A stretch of 64,000 nucleotides of DNA from Bugulina stolonifera (GCA_935421135.1 OW285192.1:13843501-13907500); one strand, 5' to 3'; shown: positions 11,511-25,183, counted from the first letter of the stretch. The notes: generated from the sequence alone by a model not told the origin. Numbers and translations: made by a program.

Positions 11511-12233
11511 TTGTTCCCCCTTTGAGGAATATCAATGCTGATGCCTTTTCCTTAAATAGCATACAATTATCTAAATATTTCCATATCAGTCTATTACGAT
11601 ATCCTGAATGTTGTCGAGGGCAGAGGTGAGTAAATAAAGATACGAGGACTGAGTAGATTCGCTGATGATATAGTTGCAATAGTACAGGTCCTACACACAC
11701 CTACAAATCTATTAGGATTTATATGTTCATTTAAAACAGCCAACCCTAATAATATGCCTAATATGTATAAAATTATGTCAACATAACAGGGGAAGAAAAA
11801 TCTATAAATGTAAAAGAAATGTTCCTACAAGACAATTTATAAGAGTATATCCACACATCACACTACAGACAACTTCTTTTTTGATTACTTAATTAGTTTG
11901 TTTGAATATTTTATCAAAATGCATAGTAATTGTAGAACAGGCGTGCAATTTATAATAACTCTATATATGTACAGTACATGTATAACTGCATTAATTTATT
12001 TTGTGCCAACTAGATAACCATTATTATTACCGTTACTCTCATGGAGTATCTCACAATACACATTATACGTTATGTTACTTAGTATATTTTACAAGCAATG
12101 GAGAATATTTTATAACAATATTACTCCCAGTATGTAAAAGTGCCATACAGTCAGTATTGCTTTGTTATTCTCATAACACTGACACTATAATAACGTACAC
12201 TATTCACTTGTACATAGCCAGTTTAGCCTAGTA

Positions 12234-12542
12234 CAGCTGTTCTCAATCGTTTTTATACCACAGCCATTCTGCTCAATCCAGAATACCTATGGCCTAAGAA
12301 AGTCAGACTAGAAAATCATAAACTGCTATGGCTATCCGATAGCTTGCATTAGACAACCAATTTACTAGTATGGATCGTACAAATCTTTGGTTAAACTGGT
12401 TAAAGTATACTCAGTATATATTTATATTTAATATCATTTGTGCATTAATTTTGTTACCATGCTTGGTAGGTTGCGGCTCCCTAAAATCTTGCTGTAGCCC
12501 TTTGGGAGGGGGGGGGCGTTGGACCCCTGTTGAGAACCCCTA
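12234..12542 (+). mobile_element. Non-autonomous hAT-like MITE (309 bp)
   Basis: Left end CAGCTGTTCTCAATCG and right end (reverse complement) TAGGGGTTCTCAACAGGGG are imperfect terminal inverted repeats of the CAGGGGTTCTCAA type common in hAT elements. It is flanked by GCCTAGTA (12,226-12,233) and GCCTAATC (12,543-12,550), an 8-bp duplication with two differences. U2 has TAGCCTAATCA without the element near 24,000. There is no coding capacity, and a G-run lies near the right end. Confidence 0.65.
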
Positions 12543-13091
12543 GCCTAATCAATTGACTTGACTATAAGAGGGGGAGAGGAATACATGAACAAGTAGTTAG
12601 AAATTTGAAGTTTTCCGCTTCTGCTGCTCCTACAACCAGAGTATTTATTGAGAGATTAACTGCTATTAACAATATTAAATATACCGCTCATTTCATTTTA
12701 TAACTTACCAAAACTATTCTTCATAGCAAAACTTTGCTTCCTCCAATTTCTTATTTTGTCCTACATGCAAATAACTCAAGCTACTCAAGGTATCTATGTA
12801 TAATATATCTTACTTTTGGTGTTAGCTTTCGGGTTATACCAGACAGATAATGCTGCTGAGGGATACAAGCCACTGTTTAGTCATCATGTTTACAACTGGT
12901 TTATACAGCTATATGAAATACAGTCAGGCCTACATTGTATTGCCATTATGTCACTAACTGCATAGATACATTATAAAGAGTGATAGAGATGAGACAACTC
13001 CTGATAGATGCAATAAAATTTAGCAGGATTTTCTGATCTTGCCTATTATGTTGAGTTTTCCCCAAATCAGCTAAAATACAAATAGGCTAGA

Positions 13092-13560
13092 CTGAAGTCG
13101 CACAAAGAGATGATGTAAACCAAATACTTATGTAATATTGTTGTAAATTTGCAATGGGAGTTACCCAAAGGTTGTCACAGGTTAGTTCCAGTCTACTAGA
13201 ACGAATGGCACGAGCCCAATGCTTCCTACACACATGGTAATTGTACAAGTAGTCTGCTGTATTTTCGCCACCAAGTCACTACTAATTACAGTTACCATTG
13301 TCTGTTGTCAGCAACAACACAGAGAATTTTAATAAGTTGACAATATATAATATTATGCCTTATATAGAATGTCAAAAGATCAAAGTTCCAAAAGAACATT
13401 AACCAATTACGTTGTTACAACTACCTAAAGTAACAGTTTTGCCCAATAATATGGTGGAAACACCTGCTATAAAACTGGCTGGCTGAGCAGGAACTGGAAA
13501 TAGGCAGAGCACATGACAGAGAACACTGCCGTTAACAACAAACAAACTAATATTTAGCAC
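13092..13560. other. U1 right end, no gene seen
   Basis: Non-coding, aligned with 24,340-24,880 of U2. I see no splice-flanked open frame. Confidence 0.5.
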
Positions 13561-15870
13561 TGCTTGAATGTGACGTTTATGCTTCTATGACAAAAATAAT
13601 TACACGATCGAAATAATGTAAAACCTTATATCTAATTTAGTTGCTAAAATGTGTCAGTGGTCTTTCCATGATTCGACTATGCTATGGAGCAGCTTGTAAA
13701 GAGCTATATAATGGTGTTTACATCAAGCTTCAAGCACCAGCCAACTTAGTTTAATGGCGAGGACAAGCCTGTGGTCAAAAACCGGCTAACTGGAAACCAA
13801 GCTTTATTAGTTTAGTTGATCCACATTGCTAATATTTCATATGTGGGCTGTCTACCACCACAGAGGGACTGGCTGTTTGGCAATGATAGTACAAGAGTGA
13901 TCCTATAAATCAACTTAGGTCACTACCTGCTGAATATTTACCACAATGCCACTTGACTTGCCACCATAGAGCTATGATGAGCGTGCCCTTCAATCTACAT
14001 GATATTTTGGTCTACCTACAGCTGCCCAAACTTATTTATATTTGATTATACTCGTATACAATATTGTTTCTCGTGGAATCCCATATCACGCAATATACGT
14101 GTCAATACGCTTGCTTGTTTGTTTGTTTACATTTGAATATAATCTTTAATTTCACAATCACAAGATGTACATATACATGTTAAATGCATGCAACCTGCAT
14201 TCTATGAAACATTATCTTCTAGTCAGTTGGAATGTTTATGTTATTTGGAAAATATACTTATTTAAGAAAATAACAGTAATTTGTATGCCTATACAAAACT
14301 ATCACAATGAGCAAAACAAAACACAAAAAATAAATAAATGATTAAATAACTAAATACATTAATACTTACATAAGTAAGTAAATAGAATAAGTAGTTAAAA
14401 TAGACTGATGTAATGCAAATAAATTATTAAACAATACCCATTTCTTGACGGAGTTGTCAAAATACAATAAATTCGGCATTTGAAAAAATATAAAGCGGTC
14501 CAAAACCTCTGTAGATGATCTGAAAATCTACCATAACATACTAATGTAGATGTTGGCTACATCTTGCTGTATGTTTAGCATCCAACAAAACGATTTACAC
14601 AGCTTATTGTTCTTCTCCTTTGGCTAGAAATTTACTAAAAGTTCTGTGAAAAGAATTGTATTGTTTAAAAATGTTCTAAATTGTACAGTGAGATGTAGCA
14701 GTGTAAATGTAAGTTATAACTACATCTAGAAGAAAAATGTCTATGACTGTCTTCTACCGTGCAGGCACCATAGCAGGTAACGGGTCTGAAGCAGGATATC
14801 CTGGTAGTCATGGCGGACACTCGTAAATTCTGAGCTTGGAATAATCTCATTCTACAATGGCAGCAATAATAGTAAACTAAAAGAGTTTATAACAATAAAT
14901 GCAGTAAGCTACATGTAGTTGTCAATTAAAAGACGGATAATGATTAAAATTTATTTGTAAAATAATTTGATTCGGCACTTCACGGCAGATAGTGTTAATG
15001 ACAATGAAGATGTGAAACCTTTCTGTGTTGTCAAAATACAGGTAATTTATCTGAGAATATGAACGCACTTAAATATAAAATTTAACTTTTGCATTAGTAT
15101 TTCAATATTTACATGAATAAAGTTTTTTTTCAGTATTTCTGTATGCAGCAATATAATACACAAGGAGTACAGGTAAACTTACAGCACATGTGAGAAGAGG
15201 ATTGCACCTGGGCATTATAGTACAAGCCATGTCACTTAGCTGAGACTGGAATCTTTGTATCAATGGACGGTGACGAACAGTAGCTGTGTACAAGTGAGTT
15301 CCAGATGATGCCAAATGGCAGTAGGTTGTCTGTAGCCTTGAATGGATACTAAATTTCTTCATCTATAAAATTGATAATATCATATTCATACAAAGTAACA
15401 TTTTTTTCATGTAACTATAGAATAAATAGTACTTCATTGTGTGAACAGGTTTTAATAGGCTGATCGATGACAATTCCAAGACTGATCACGCTCACGAAAT
15501 TGTCGTATCCCTAATTTGCCGTAGAAAAAAATTAGTGGTCTTATTCAGCTTGACTCACAGAGGTATTCAATGTCAAATTTAAAAGCAGATGACTCTAACC
15601 ACAACATGTTGTTGAAGGACTGTTATTATTAGAAGAACATTCATTGAGATTTTATGAATGTTGTAGTGTAATAATGAAGTCCCATGTGATTAAATATTAA
15701 ATATTAATAGATGCATGTATAATAGTATTAATATCTCAGTTCACTCTTACAGTATCATTCAGGTGAGCGAACTGACGTCTGCATTGAAGTGGATTCATGT
15801 TGGGTCCTCTATTTAGATTGACTTGATCAAAAGTTGACACCTGTGAATAGATAAATACTAATACTAATAG

Positions 15871-16123
15871 TGGCTGTAACAACTATTTTTGGCTGAGAGG
15901 GCAAAAAGCCCAGACCAGAGTATTCTGGCTGCCCAGACTGATATTAAAACGTTCTCTATTAAATTCAAACAAATATCACAGGATCACAGGCCACTTACCC
16001 TGACCATAAATCTGTGATCACTGTAGACCTACTCAAAGCCCAATTTTGAGACTTGACACCAACAAATACTTGAGTTTGGAAAGATTTCTGGGGAGACAAA
16101 TGGCCCTGGTTGTTACAGCCCTG
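15871..16123 (+). mobile_element. hAT-like MITE in U2 intron (about 253 bp)
   Basis: Termini TGGCTGTAACAACTA and (reverse complement) CAGGGCTGTAACAACCAGG form inverted repeats. CTAATAG flanks both sides (15,864-15,870 and 16,124-16,130). It lies in the intron between exons 5 and 4 of copy 2 and is absent from U1. CTGCTAATAGATAA also occurs in U3 near 29,458, so part of the right flank is older than the insertion. Confidence 0.5.
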
Positions 16124-17500
16124 CTAATAGATAATCAACTGAAGTCAAGGTGAAGGTCGCTGAGTGCATCTGATAACCTGGTATCATATCCATGTAAGTA
16201 TTGTGTTTTCACGAATATACATTTTAATAAATAAATATTCTGTGTAATGAGAGGTTTTGAAAATAGAAATAACAATAAAAACTTTACATGCTGGTTATTG
16301 AACTGAGAAAGAATCAATGTACATGTGTTCTTGTACATGTACAAGAGAACACAATTACTAAAACATGTTCAACAAAATATTCCAGTGACTACGCTTTGGC
16401 TGGTTTTTCTTTTATTGATGCTAAACGCCAGTATACCAGTGTTTTTAGTACAAATTCTTGAGCTTTTGAAATGGTATTCTGTTTTCAAATTTCCCTGAGT
16501 AGGATTTTGCCCTGGAAAGGTTTGAACAATGCTCTCTACATGTTGGTTTAGTGAAATTTCTATATGGGGCTATGGCATGTGTGTCAAGGTAGCATTGAGA
16601 CACACTAGGCTATATTTTTACAATGTTTATGTCCGGATTTTACAAGTAGATACTTAGATTTATGTTCATGCAGTGAACGGCATGCGTTTGTTAATGGCTA
16701 TTATTTGAAACAATAATACATATGTAGGCCAGTGGAAGAAAACAATACACATATTGTACGTGGTAATCCTATATAGTATGGCCCGATAAAAAAATAATTT
16801 TGAGCTTCCAAGGGCAGCTAACTGCTGCCAGCTATAACAAGAACCAGGAAAATTCACAAACTGGCAAAAGTCATCATACAATAATATCAGTAAATGCTTA
16901 TATTTCAACTGTTCAGTACTCTTTCTATGTAAATACAGTAACTGAAATTCAAGAAATCTTTCTACATGTAAAAGACATACATGTACATATAAAGAGTTGC
17001 ATTCAAAGCAGCATTGAATAGTGTCCGTTGGTCAAGAGTACTATAACCCCTTTAATTGAGAGAAACGAAAAACTATGGTCAGAATTAAAATAAATGTGAT
17101 CTACCAAAACGGAACTTGAATATTTGTTCACACAGTATGATTATAAAATATAGCACTTACATAGAGGCCTGTGATCGTGTCTAAATTGTCAAGTGCACCA
17201 TTTATACGTGCTCTCAGTGCTGGATAATCGATGCCTGAAATTAGCCTAATATGGTGATTTGGTAGCACTGTTGCTAGCAGACCGGAGTTTTGAGGCTGTG
17301 CATGTTCGATGGCAGCGTTTATGTCACCAAGGTTTTGTGAGCCTCGGTTTGAGTTCTCGGCATGCCATGGGGCATTACTCCAGCGAATAGGAAAGTTGTT
17401 AGGATTATTGGATTCGACTGGTCCTCTTTCAATTAGAAGATCCTGCTGTGATCTTTGTATGACCATTACCAAGGTGAGCAAAATTCCGACAAATCCTAGA

Positions 17501-17642
17501 AATACACAACAATAATTATTAAAAAAATTCATGAAATCCGTTATCATGGTCAAAGCAAATAAATTTACATCAATATAAATTTATTTACTTTGACCATGAT
17601 AACGGATTTCATGAATTTTTTTAATAATTATTGCTGTGTATT
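17501..17642. repeat. Near-perfect palindrome, 67-bp arms, 7-base spacer
   Basis: Arms 17,501-17,567 and 17,576-17,642 differ at about two positions. The left arm abuts the exon-4 acceptor of copy 2 (exon ends at 17,495). U1 has one diverged copy of the arm near 6,640-6,680 and U3 has none in this form, so the inverted duplication arose in U2. Short frames beginning MTMITDF on both strands are products of the palindrome. Confidence 0.9.
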
Positions 17643-18341
17643 AAATGAAACTTTCTACAAAAGTTTGTCTGTACTTTCTGTTTATCTTGCTATTATTTTA
17701 AATATTTATGTTCCACTTCAAAATATGTACATAGTAATTACAAAAGACAAAACTCATTCAGCATACAGCCTTAATAACAAAATATTTCAAAAGTTAAAAA
17801 GTGATGTTTACAGTTCATACATTATAATAACCCTATGAATGATCAACACTCGGAGATCTTGAGCTGACTTACCTTGAAGAAACATGGTGTAAATAATACG
17901 ATCCTTTTCTGCCAGACCCTGTCGGTAACCTTGCTTCCAAGCCATTTTGGTTACACTTATATAGTGCTGCCAAATGGGGAATTCCCTTAATTTGACTATT
18001 ACCACCTGCAGAGCAATATTAACCAGAGTAACAAGCTGCCACAACAAATATAAATATTACGTTATGCAATAAATTCAATAATTACCGATGTGGCCTTTAG
18101 CCTGTGTCCTATGTACACAGCCAAACATCTGTATAAACTGTGTTCTAGCTTAACATGCTGCCTGGGCCACAGAAGATGCTCTAATGCTTAAGGGTAGCTA
18201 ATAAACCTGTCTGATAATAATAATCATTAATAATTAATTATATTTCCATGCTATCCAATGGCAATACTGTTAAAATTTCTGTAATTGTTTATTAGAGGAT
18301 TTAAATATGATCACCTGCAACAACTGGGTCTTTCTGTAGTT

Positions 18342-21300
18342 CTTTATACCTTGACTATTATGGATACATAAACAGATGTATCTCTTGTATGGCTCAGTTA
18401 TTTTCTATGGTATTCAAAGAGCAGAAGATGAAGAAAAGACCAAAATTCATGGTTAGCATTATTACTATAACAATACCTCAAGGACACTGCAATTCCATTG
18501 ATTGTAGTAATGCAATAATGGCATTGTTGTGTTAATCATACTTAACTTAAGATCCTGCTATTTTCCTGTATAACTTACATAATGATTGCATCAACCATCC
18601 TGTCCACGGTGACACACTTTCATGACTCTCTGAACACGGAAACAGGAAGTCCATTTGTCATTATGTATGCGTATGATGTGCAGAAAATTTGAGCTGAGAT
18701 TACGAACATTTCTGTCGGGAATAAATTCTCATCTGAACTGAATAGGTTGTTGAACACCAGTAAGAAAATCAACTGGCTGATCAGCTTTCTTTGTTTTTGC
18801 AGGCTATTGTACAATCACATGAAAATTATTAAATTGAAACAATTTGGTCAAAAATCGGTCATTAGTCATCTATACACATCAAAAATCCTGATGCAGAAGA
18901 AAAAAACGTGAACACTGCATGCTCACTGTCAACAAATATTTTATAAATATTAAACAAATGAATTTAATAATTCACTTTGGAATAATATGTAATGTTGCAT
19001 TTCATGCAAAGATTTCAATTTATCAATTGAGCAGTATGAATTAAAATGGCAAAACCTTAACACTTTGGAATATAATTTCATAAGACCCTTTTGTTACTAT
19101 AATATTTATATTCTAAACATGTTTCACCATCTTCCTCCCAGTAACAAAACAAATGAAAGATAAAACAATTTCTTGTTAGAAGTCATATTAAATTAAATTA
19201 GTTAATTGATTAGTTAATTAATTAACTAGTTGATTAAAGAGTCTAAACAGTGTATATACAATTCTTAACTACAAGTAGCTCTGAACTATCAACACAAAAT
19301 ACATTTAAAAGAAAAAAAATTAAGATCAAACTAAATGTTTACATTTTTTGAGGAAATAATTGGTCAACAAGTTTATTATAACTTAACAAATTTGTGCATA
19401 AGTATAAATCGTACATTGTAGGCCTATATTATTACATCTAATGCCACCAACAGGATTATTAGCTAGTCACTCTGAAATCTGTCAGTAGTTATATTATTAG
19501 TTTTTGTTTACTGGGTGAGGCCTGTGAATTGTGCAGGTATTTCCAATCTGTATTGACAGACTTTAATCATCCCCAACCAACAAGATTTGTGAGTAAACTA
19601 TTTTCAAACCCGCGACTAAGCTGATTACAAAAGTGGAACAAGGTGTGGAATACCTTATATGACTCCTCTATCAGACACGGTCTTTCCAGTTTAAGTTACA
19701 AATATACAGCATTCATACCTGTAATTATAATTTATAATTACACTTGTATCTGTACTTTTACTTGAAGTTGGTGTTTATTTGCTTGTACCTGATGTTAGTG
19801 TGAAAAAATTGTTTGCACTTGTACCTCTCAGCGTCGGACTATATTCTTGACTTGTTCCTGGCTCAGTTTTCAGGGCAATAGCTCCTATAGATAATTTTTT
19901 AGTTGCATCAATCAAAATTTAAATGAAATACAACGCGAACTGACAACTCCAACAGTGATGGGAAAATGTAATTTAATGCAGAAGATACTTGAGTAAAGTG
20001 ACTAGTACTTTAGGGTTGAAATTACTACGTAATTGTGCATTTGCATAATCATGGGATTCTAAATTATCACAAAACATGTAGACCCATCCAGGCGTGCATG
20101 TCATATTCCAGCAGGACCATTACCAACTAGCACCGTGTTCAGAGCACTATTTTGCTTCCAGTATTCAGACTGGGTGCATGGTACATCTACTTAGCGAATA
20201 ATGTGTGAGGAATGATATCTTATGATAATAACAGACTTGCTATTGTAGCATGTATGATTAACTTATTGCAGATAGAGAATTGAACCGCCATCAATTTTCA
20301 GACCAGAATTTCTGTCGTTGAGTTGTAATACTAGACATTCCAAGTATTCGCTTTCAGTAGGAACTCAATGTAGAAACTCCTATCCAGTCTCAGTAGGCAT
20401 TAGATACTGTACAAGCAGGGAGACGTTACTGTATTGTAAGTTGAAAAGAAGACTGAAAAGTGCGAAAAAGCTTGGACCCACATACTACTAATAATTGAAA
20501 CAGTATATTATACATTATAAGGAATATAACACAGTATACAGTGTAAATCTTCAGGGCCGAACAATAAAAAATGAGGGAAGGGTTGCGTAGCATTATTGGA
20601 CAAGTGAGAGACGTATACATACTCAGGGCAAACAGGTGACTAGACACTGTCTATATTTAAAAAGGTTAGTAGGGCATTTGCACAAACACACCAATTTAAA
20701 CTACATAGGTTGTGGAAATACAATGTGATTAGTGCAGACTCCCAAGCTTGCATAAGGGAAGAAATGAGTGACGCAACCATTTAAAATGTTATATAAGCAT
20801 GCAGAAATCTCTAGGTAGTTTAGGAGTTAGATTATGGGTTTCACTACAGTATATCACAATAGCTGCTCTCAATTATTGCAAGCAGGTTGCAGAATAAATA
20901 GGACTAATAATATACTGTAATTATACATCTTCCCACATGCTTCTAAATCAGCCCTAATTGTATAGATTTTCTACCATATTTAAACATACAGTGTCTACAC
21001 ATGATACAATTAAATAAAAATCCTGTTTAGACCCTGCTAATGATAGCTACTGTAATTCTCAATGGTGTCATAACAATCAGGTCGCATGCACATCTCCCAC
21101 AACTAGCATTAAAGAATTTGAATGGACTTCTGAAGGTAAAGAGGTGACAGAGAGGCCAAAGTACTGTAATACAGACTTTAGCAATAAATTACAAAAACAA
21201 CAAGATTTGGGTAGAATGGCTTCACTCTCCAATGGTGAGATACTAACCGGAAATTTGGTCAATATTGCATTGATTTTATAACCCAACAGCAGCCACAATG

Positions 21301-21874
21301 TAGTTTAGGTTGAAAAAGGAGAATTGAAACTTCCGGGATATTTCAGGTCAAAATTCAACTAAAAATTAAAGCTTTTTATAAATGCAACCTGCTTGCCTCT
21401 ATTAATTTGTTCAGCGGGAGAGTGGTCCAGAAATTCTTCCATCTCGTATAAATAACAGTAAGTAATTTACAACGTATGATATATTCCAACTGAAATAAAG
21501 TTAAATAATTAATAAAACTTATTTATATCTGCATCTCTATGCAGATTACATCACACTTCATATATTAGCATACATTTAGATTTGTTACAAGCGGGTAACT
21601 TTAATCTTTGTTGTGTAGGGCACAATAGTAACTGTAAAAAAGAGAAATAGTACACATCATGTTTATTGTTATGATGGGTTATTCAATGAACCATAGCAAC
21701 ACGTCATGAAGTAAAAAAGTTGAACAGTAAGTAAATGTTATTCAACTTGGATTTCAATATACTTTATACTACTTATACTTACACTGTTTTTCATATTCTA
21801 CGCCATATTTTGGTATATTATAGTCATTAATGTCATTACCGAGTATGTCAGTGGTATATCACACGCATAGGTGT
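18342..21874. other. U2 interior without recognised genes
   Basis: Aligned with U1 7,372-10,560. It contains a possible upstream exon of copy 2 near 18,580-18,650 (frame broken relative to U1 and U3) and non-coding, AT-rich sequence. No RNA gene seen. Confidence 0.5.
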
Positions 21875-22050
21875 GACTTATTTTATAATGATGTGTGAGC
21901 TTTCCTAAGTCTCACCGCCACTCTTCAGTCACTGCCTGTTATGAACCCAGCGCTAAGCATGTTTGCGGCAAGGCCGGGACAGACAGTGCTGGTGCTGCAG
22001 TTTTCACCTGCCTAGCTGGGATGTGACTGCTCCTGTTTCACTCTTTATAA
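21875..22050. other. GC-richer U2-specific block, possibly a SINE or MITE fragment
   Basis: Noticeably richer in G+C than its surroundings and absent at the matching position in U1. The minus strand has GCGCTGGGTTCATAACAGG, weakly B-box-like. It lies directly before the long AGTAATAT tract. No open frame and no clear terminal repeats. Confidence 0.35.
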
Positions 22051-22077
22051 CAATATGGCAATCTACATGTAGTAGTA

Positions 22078-22395
22078 CAGTAATATAGTAATATAGTAAT
22101 GTAGTAATATAGTAGTATAGTAATATAGTGATATAGTAATATAGTAGTATAGTAATATAGTAATAAAGTAATGCAGTAATGTAGTAATGTTGTAATATAG
22201 TAATATAGTAATATATTGATGTAGTGATATAGTAATATAGTAATATAGTAGTATAGTAATATAGTATTACAATAATAAAATAGTAATATAGTAATATAGT
22301 AGTATAGTAATATAGTGATATAGTAATATAGTGATATAGTAATATAGTTGTATAGTAATATAGTAGTATATTAATATAGTAATGTAGCAGTGGTC
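22078..22395 (+). repeat. (AGTAATAT)n microsatellite, U2
   Basis: About 40 copies of an 8-base unit with frequent GTAGTATA/GTGATATA variants. It is the expanded homolog of 10,565-10,620. Variant units cluster, suggesting repeated slippage. Confidence 0.9.
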
Positions 22396-23028
22396 ATATT
22401 ATTGTAATAATATAATGAGCAAAATACAAGAGCAGGAGGGAATTATCTCCATAATGCTGCTGTTTAGAGTTATTTGAATTTCTTTTTTGCACTAATTATC
22501 ACCCTTTGACAGTATTATGCATAAATAAATACATGTACGTCAGAATAACTACGTGTACATGTGTATTAGCTATAATCTCCATAATGATGCTTTTTATGGT
22601 AATTTTAATTCAAATTCCCCATTCCTTTTCTAAACCAATTATAAGTTATGTTTGACGTTCATGTTACAGTTACATGAACTTGTCAAGGTCATAAGAGCCC
22701 CAAGGAAAGTTAAACATGCTTCGTTTGTTCAAACGATTCAGGGTTTATTACTAAAATATGTGGCCCAGAGATATAATCAACAATAACCATAAAGTCCTAG
22801 AAAATAGGTTTTCATGTAATTTAATTCCCACAAGCAAGCAGATAACTTGGGGCAACAAGAAGCAATATTAAAGAGCCAATAAAAATAGTAATTTTGTTTC
22901 AATATTATTAACACTTGCTAGTTACCTATTTTACAAAAGTACTCCTTCTTGCGCATCCTGGCACAGAAATGCAATACATGAATAATTATAGAATACCCTT
23001 AAGCTAAAATATTTCTTTGTTGTTCTAG

Positions 23029-23179
23029 CGGACCGTCACATAGTTCTAAAAATCAAGATGAAAGTGGTACAATTAGAGTAACTGTTCCTTGGGAAGTTAT
23101 TTTGGAAGCTACTGTTGGCCAGCACACTATTTATTCCCACTATGCTAAGTTGAAGTCCCAACGGCAATCAATAAAATAA
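23029..23179 (+). CDS. Plus-strand terminal exon, U2 copy (open from acceptor to stop)
   Basis: A pyrimidine-rich tract and TTCTAG acceptor are followed by an open frame to TAA: SSKNQDESGTIRVTVPWEVI, then [25 protein letters not shown], stop. Compared with the U1 and U3 copies, many differences are synonymous (AGA/CGG, GGT/GGC, CAA/CAG, CAC/CAT, TCT/TCC), as expected of a sequence once under protein-level selection. Upstream exons were not found and the protein is unrecognised. It lies on the strand opposite to the unknown gene of the same unit, beyond that gene's recognised 5' exons. Confidence 0.5.
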
Positions 23180-23729
23180 TCGAATAAATAATTGGTGTTG
23201 TTTGCTTGAGGAAGATCAATGCATATGTCTTTTCCCAAAATAGAATAACAATATCTAAATATTTCCATATCCATCTGTAAAATATAACATCTTGAATGGT
23301 ATCTAATGCAGAGAAGAATACAACATGTAAATAAGGATATGAGGACCGAGTATATTTACTGATGACAGATTGCAATAGTACAGGTGCTACACACCTACAA
23401 ATGTATTAGTATTATTGATACCATACAGGCTACAGAGTTGTTCTCTGTTGCAACATGTTGCTAAATAAACATTAACCAATAAAATTCAGCGATCAAAACA
23501 AAGTGGGAGCTGTGGCAAATATTTTCTGTTTATGCATGTTTATGATACAATATGGTTGTTGTCTCCACCTAATCAGCACATGAAACATCAACCTCGCCAC
23601 TGAGTATTGATCATCTTCGATCTCTGTCCACTTTTATCACTCATCACTCTTATTGATGATTACTCTGTTCTCAGCCAAATGATTATTACCACTAGTAATG
23701 CAGGTCTGCTATCAAAAGCATCTAAAAGC

Positions 23730-24350
23730 AGTTGTCCTCTCTTAGTTTCTGTTCCCTCTTCCTTAATTATTTGGAACAACCTGTTTACTACCCCGAATAT
23801 TCTGACTACTACAGAAGTCAACACCAGTCCTGAGTGCTAGGATAGCCTGGGTACACATATGCTGACTAGCCTAGCATAGCCAGTCAACTAGGTTATCTCA
23901 CACTCAGTATATATAATAAAGGCTAGATCAACAGACCACCCTTGATTCTCGTACACCCAGGCACATAAACATTACAATATAATAGTGTATCTCTTAGCCT
24001 AATCAGTTGGCTACAATGGATTAGTAGCTAGAAATTTGGAGTCTTCTGTTCCTGTTGCTCCTACAAACAAAGTATTTATTGACACACCAACTGCCATTAT
24101 AAAGTACATCTCATTTCATTTCCTAGCAAAACAATTCTTAGTAAGCAAAAAAATTTCCTTTCTACAATTTCATATTTTGTCCTTAGCTTGCCATTTTCTT
24201 CTACATGCAAATACAATGTAGCTCAAGCTACATGTACATGTATATAAAACGTGGTATCTACATGTACATGTGTATGTACGTGCATAATATATTGTTTTAC
24301 AAAGCTGTCCTCTCCCACATTAGGAGATGACAACTTCTAATTATTATCAA
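23730..24350. other. Split MITE-like inverted repeat arms in U2
   Basis: GTTGTCCTCTCTTAGTTTCTG near 23,732 and GATGACAACTTCTAATTATTA near 24,325 are inverted copies of the arms of the compact hairpin at 44,829-44,924. Between them lies ordinary U2 sequence including a Val/Pro/Thr-rich frame near 24,036-24,150 that is partly similar in U1 (12,610-12,690). I cannot establish coding. Confidence 0.35.
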
Positions 24351-25183
24351 TAGTTTATTAGTGCCCATGGGAGTTACCCATAGATTATCACAGGTTAGTT
24401 TCAGTCTACTAATGAACTAATGACATGGGCCCAATGGCTCCCACACACATGGTAATTATTTACATTTACATTTGCATTTATTGGGGTTTTCTGAAAGTTT
24501 ACATATATAACATTTGTTAAAGGTGGACTGCAGTGAAAGTTTCAGAATTATTTTCACCAAACTAGTTGTGTTAGTATTACTTGATACCTCTACACACAGT
24601 CGCATTGAATACACCAAGTAGACAGGAATAACGATAGTAGGCCTTAGCCCAAAAAGCACAAAACATCTAAATAGACTGGGAAGCTACTGGAGCTGCCTTA
24701 TATAGCATGTCAAAGATCAAAAGTTGCAAAAGAACATTAACCAGCCACGTTGTTATAACTACCCGTGGTAGCAGTGTTGCACAATAACATGGTGGGATCA
24801 TGTGTTACAAAGCTGGCAAGCTGAAGAGGAACATGAACAGAGAACATCACTGTTAGTGACATATACATGTAAGCTAAAACTTAGCACCAGCGCCTTTTTT
24901 GTAAGATCAGTTAAGGGGACACCCTACAAATTTCAGGTTTCCTCCCCCTTCTCACCTTCTCACATGCTACACAGCACTCCTATAGCATTCACTTTACATT
25001 TATAGAACTCATGGTCAAATGTTTTGTGGATTTAGCTTCCTTTTATTATACATGTATTTGCATTACGTTATCACTTTGTAGGTTAACTACAAACAATGAA
25101 ATTGGGAGTAACTCTGCACAGAGCAGTTATGAAAGTATAAAATAGAAGATCTTACAGGACTTTCAGGTTACAAATTTGCAAAG

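Larger units (their letters stand above)
30..13560. repeat. Segmental duplication unit U1
   Basis: First of three related segments. Bases 30-240 resemble 13,563-13,730, bases 4,150-7,400 resemble 13,965-18,400, bases 10,790-11,700 resemble 22,490-23,400, and 13,100-13,560 resembles 24,350-24,880. Order and orientation are the same as in U2, so this is a direct tandem duplication. The similarity covers introns and flanks as well as exons. U1 differs by an LTR element at 1,049-4,142 and a hAT-like MITE at 12,234-12,542. The left end may lie outside the window. Boundaries were read by eye and are good to perhaps 50-100 bases. Confidence 0.85.
14741..18341 (-). pseudogene. Copy 2 of unknown membrane-protein-like gene (exon 2 altered)
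   Basis: Exons: 18,315-18,341; 18,086-18,144; 17,873-18,005; 17,161-17,495; 15,751-15,840; 15,183-15,362; 14,741-14,851. Exon 2 is 59 bases instead of 57 and its 5' half is rearranged, shifting the frame. Exon 4 has one extra codon (NHHIRL against NHHRL), an in-frame change consistent with past selection. Intron 4 carries a hAT-like MITE, and a 67-bp-arm palindrome lies against the exon-4 acceptor. A frame entering exon 2 in phase 1 stays open through exon 3, so expression of a variant protein is not excluded. Confidence 0.5.
13560..24890. repeat. Segmental duplication unit U2
   Basis: Second copy, abutting U1 directly: the last matching bases of U1 near 13,560 correspond to about 24,880. 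U2 has its own insertions: a MITE at 15,871-16,123, a palindrome at 17,501-17,642, a GC-richer block at about 21,875-22,050 and a long (AGTAATAT)n tract at 22,078-22,395. The minus-strand gene copy has a frameshifted exon 2, while the plus-strand terminal exon (23,029-23,179) is open. Confidence 0.85.

Noticed and set aside
17536..17611. Sequence resembling the start of lacZ (GACCATGATAACGGATTTC, MTMITDF)
   Set aside because: Similarity is short and imperfect, appears in both palindrome arms, and the surroundings are native U2 sequence. Vector contamination is not supported.
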